The position numbers and the translations under genes were made by a program. Below the pieces are notes generated by a model. It worked only from the letters and a program-made list of their open reading frames with translations. It had not been told where the DNA came from and ran no database searches. Source: an uncultured Paracoccaceae bacterium (GTDB taxonomy: Bacteria; Pseudomonadota; Alphaproteobacteria; Rhodobacterales; Rhodobacteraceae). Taken from it: DNA of 64,000 nt. This document shows positions 62,352 through 64,000 of this stretch, piece by piece (positions within the stretch are counted from its first letter, which is position 1; every line of letters begins with the position of its first letter). The stretch spans positions 124,001 through 188,000 of the forward strand of contig CANLSM010000006.1 in NCBI GenBank assembly GCA_947493745.1. Reading direction: 5' to 3'.

Positions 62352-63152
62352 ATGATCGGGCGGGTATTTGCGGCACTGATGCTGGGGTTTCTACCGGGGG
62401 CGGGGCTTGCCTGTGGGGGCGAGACCGATTGCATGATCGGGGAGCGGAGCTACCGGGTGCTGTTGCCCGAAGGAATAGATGCTCCGGGGGCGATTGTCTT
62501 TGCCCATGGCTATCGCGGGTCGGCAGCCGCGACGATGCGCAACCGGAACCTCAGGGCGCTGGCGGATCGGTTGGGCGTGGCGCTGGTCGCCGTGAAATCC
62601 TATCGTGAGGATTGGCGTATTCCCGGTGTGCCTGCAATGCCATCCACAGACGGGCAGGAAGAACTGGCCTATTTCGAAGCTTTGATGGCCGACCTTGCGC
62701 AGCGGCACGGGATCGATACCGGGAGGCTGCTGATGACCGGGTTCTCGGCGGGTGGCATGATGACTTGGCAACTGGCCTGTGATCGGCCGGAGATGTTTGC
62801 GGGCTTTGCGCCGATTGCCGGAACGTTCTGGGCACCCGTGCCGCAGACATGCGACGGGCCGTCGGTGCATCTGTTTCACACCCATGGAACCTCGGACCGG
62901 ATCGTGCCTCTGACCGGGCGGCCGATTGCCTCGACCCATCAGGGAAGTGTCCCGGACGCGCTTGCGATGCTTCGCACGCTGGGCAAGTACGAAGAAGCCG
63001 GTGCCTTTGACGAAGATGGTTTGTCCTGTGAGAGGCACATCAACCCTGATGGCAAGGTGCTTGAGTTCTGCGCCCATCCAGGCGGCCATTCGATGAAGGT
63101 GGGCTATATCGAGCGGGTCTGGAAGCGTCTGGAGGCCCTTGGCGCACTTTAG
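62352..63152 (+). CDS. PHB depolymerase-like alpha/beta hydrolase (LpqC type), exported
   Basis: A 266-residue secreted esterase. The ATG at 62352 follows GGAGGTGAGT and gives a signal peptide (IGRVFAALMLGFLPGAGLA). The alpha/beta-hydrolase nucleophile is Ser in LLMTGFSAGGMMTWQ, the oxyanion segment VFAHGYRGSAAATM precedes it, the acid is probably Asp in HGTSDRIVPL, and the His in HPGGHSMKVGY. Four or more Cys suggest disulfides. LpqC-type enzymes act on feruloyl or polyhydroxybutyrate-like esters; the substrate here is unknown. It overlaps the convergent alkB end by 4 bp. Confidence 0.8.
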   Translation: MIGRVFAALMLGFLPGAGLACGGETDCMIGERSYRVLLPEGIDAPGAIVFAHGYRGSAAATMRNRNLRALADRLGVALVAVKSYREDWRIPGVPAMPSTDGQEELAYFEALMADLAQRHGIDTGRLLMTGFSAGGMMTWQLACDRPEMFAGFAPIAGTFWAPVPQTCDGPSVHLFHTHGTSDRIVPLTGRPIASTHQGSVPDALAMLRTLGKYEEAGAFDEDGLSCERHINPDGKVLEFCAHPGGHSMKVGYIERVWKRLEALGAL

Positions 63153-64000
63153 CGCGGCATCGGGTTGGAGGCGGTGGAGTACGGTTTCCAGTCGGTGATA
63201 TCGGGGTAGAAATCCTGCCGCCATTTGCGCACCATCGGATTCATCATCCGGCGCCAGAGCAGCGGATTGGTGGCAATCGCGGTCATCAGCGGATAGCCGA
63301 AAGGCAGTTGTGGGGCCTCGCTCGCCTCGTAGGTCTGCAGAAGCGGGAACCGCCGGTCGGGCTTGTAGTGATGATCGGAATGGCGCTGCAGATTGATCAG
63401 CAGAAAATTGGTCATCTTGTGGGCGGCGTTCCAGCTGTGCCGGGGCTGAACATGCTCATACTTGCCGTCACCCAGATGGCGGCGCGTCAGGCCATAATGC
63501 TCGACATAATTCACAAGCTCCAGCTGGAGGATGGCGACAAAGGCCTGAATGACGAAGAGACCGACGCCCGCCCATCCGCCGATCAGCGCGGCGATGGCAA
63601 GGAAGGAAATCGCGCCGAGACCATAGCGCCAGAACGGGTTGCTGCGATGCAGCGCTGGCAGGCCCTTGCGATGGAGGCGGTCGACCTCCGCGTTCCAGGC
63701 GGATCTGAAACACCCAGGAAGCACCCGGATGAAAAAGCGATAGAAGCTTTCGTTGTAGCGTGCGGTCACCGGGTCGCGCGGCGTGCCGACATAGCGGTGA
63801 TGGACAATCAGATGCTCGGACCGGAAATGACCGTAGAGTACCGAGATCAGGAGCGCTTCGCCCAGCCGTTGTTCCAGCCGGTTCTTCTGATGGATCAGCT
63901 CATGGGCATAGTTGATCCCGATGCTGCCCGAGACCACACCCATCGCCATCATAAGAAAAACGCTCTCCCAGCCGGACAGATGACTGCCCCAGTTGATCAC
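63149..64000 (-). CDS. alkB: Alkane 1-monooxygenase AlkB, partial
   Basis: Membrane-bound non-haem di-iron hydroxylase of medium-chain alkanes; 283 residues are visible and the 5' end (roughly 100 residues) lies beyond position 64000. The His clusters that bind iron are present: HELIHQK, EHLIVHHRYVGTPRDP, the AlkB-specific NYVEHYGLTRRH, and LQRHSDHHYKP. Hydrophobic helices lie between them. Its stop overlaps the PHB-depolymerase-like gene. No rubredoxin gene is visible in the window. Alkane or fatty-acid hydroxylation is the likely role. Confidence 0.92.
   Translation of the reverse strand: MINWGSHLSGWESVFLMMAMGVVSGSIGINYAHELIHQKNRLEQRLGEALLISVLYGHFRSEHLIVHHRYVGTPRDPVTARYNESFYRFFIRVLPGCFRSAWNAEVDRLHRKGLPALHRSNPFWRYGLGAISFLAIAALIGGWAGVGLFVIQAFVAILQLELVNYVEHYGLTRRHLGDGKYEHVQPRHSWNAAHKMTNFLLINLQRHSDHHYKPDRRFPLLQTYEASEAPQLPFGYPLMTAIATNPLLWRRMMNPMVRKWRQDFYPDITDWKPYSTASNPMPR

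Overview
This window reads as chromosomal DNA of an alphaproteobacterium, most likely a marine member of the Rhodobacteraceae (roseobacter group). The grounds are a condensing-type 5-aminolevulinate synthase (HemA), a CcrM-type GANTC methyltransferase, a flagellin locus with FlaF and FlbT, an aglEFGAK alpha-glucoside operon, CtrA-like boxes in the flagellar promoters, and a short intergenic repeat of a kind common in this family. Genes are densely packed, often overlap by 4 bp, and are moderately GC-rich. There is no integrase, transposase, rRNA or CRISPR array.

Layout. 1-5.5 kb: an uptake system of the BMP type (likely purine nucleosides or related compounds), the nifU-like/tsaB/rimI operon, and an AidB-like acyl-CoA dehydrogenase. 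5.6-9.2 kb: a small lipoprotein, xylulokinase, a MaoC-like dehydratase and a LacI regulator. 9.3-20.3 kb: a surface-polysaccharide region with two GT-C-like membrane proteins, an O-antigen-ligase-like protein, a DegT aminotransferase, a 2OG-Fe(II) oxygenase, and GT61 and GT4 glycosyltransferases. 20.4-37.6 kb: a flagellar cluster holding flgD, fliK, a rod-binding protein, an FlgN-like chaperone, fliC, flaF, flbT, a DUF1217-type protein, fliI, flgBC, fliE, fliQ, flgFGAH, fliL, a FliJ-like protein, flhB, fliR, flhA and a lytic transglycosylase. Hook, filament-junction, MS-ring, switch and motor genes are absent, so the flagellar gene set is split between loci.

37.7-42.1 kb: tetrapyrrole genes (tspO, hemE, hemC, hemA). 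42.1-46.1 kb: a DegT-type aminotransferase, a MATE exporter and a nucleotide-sugar dehydrogenase. 46.2-55.2 kb: the AglR-like repressor and the agl operon, followed by pgl and an RluA-type pseudouridine synthase. 55.15-56.93 kb: a small AT-richer accessory segment at the 3' end of tRNA-Arg(CCU), carrying a CoiA-like predicted nuclease and, at its far edge, the tail of a disrupted membrane-protein gene. 57-64 kb: ubiB, ubiE, mutM, rnhB, ccrM, a PHB-depolymerase-like esterase and the 3' part of alkB.

The window is mostly housekeeping and lifestyle genes. The best candidates for something undescribed are the CoiA-like gene beside the tRNA, a symmetric iron-box-like palindrome before the nifU-like gene, a RutR-like operator before the BMP transporter, three helically phased GANTC sites in front of ccrM, and palindromes around the hem genes. 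Operator identities are inferred from motif shape alone.
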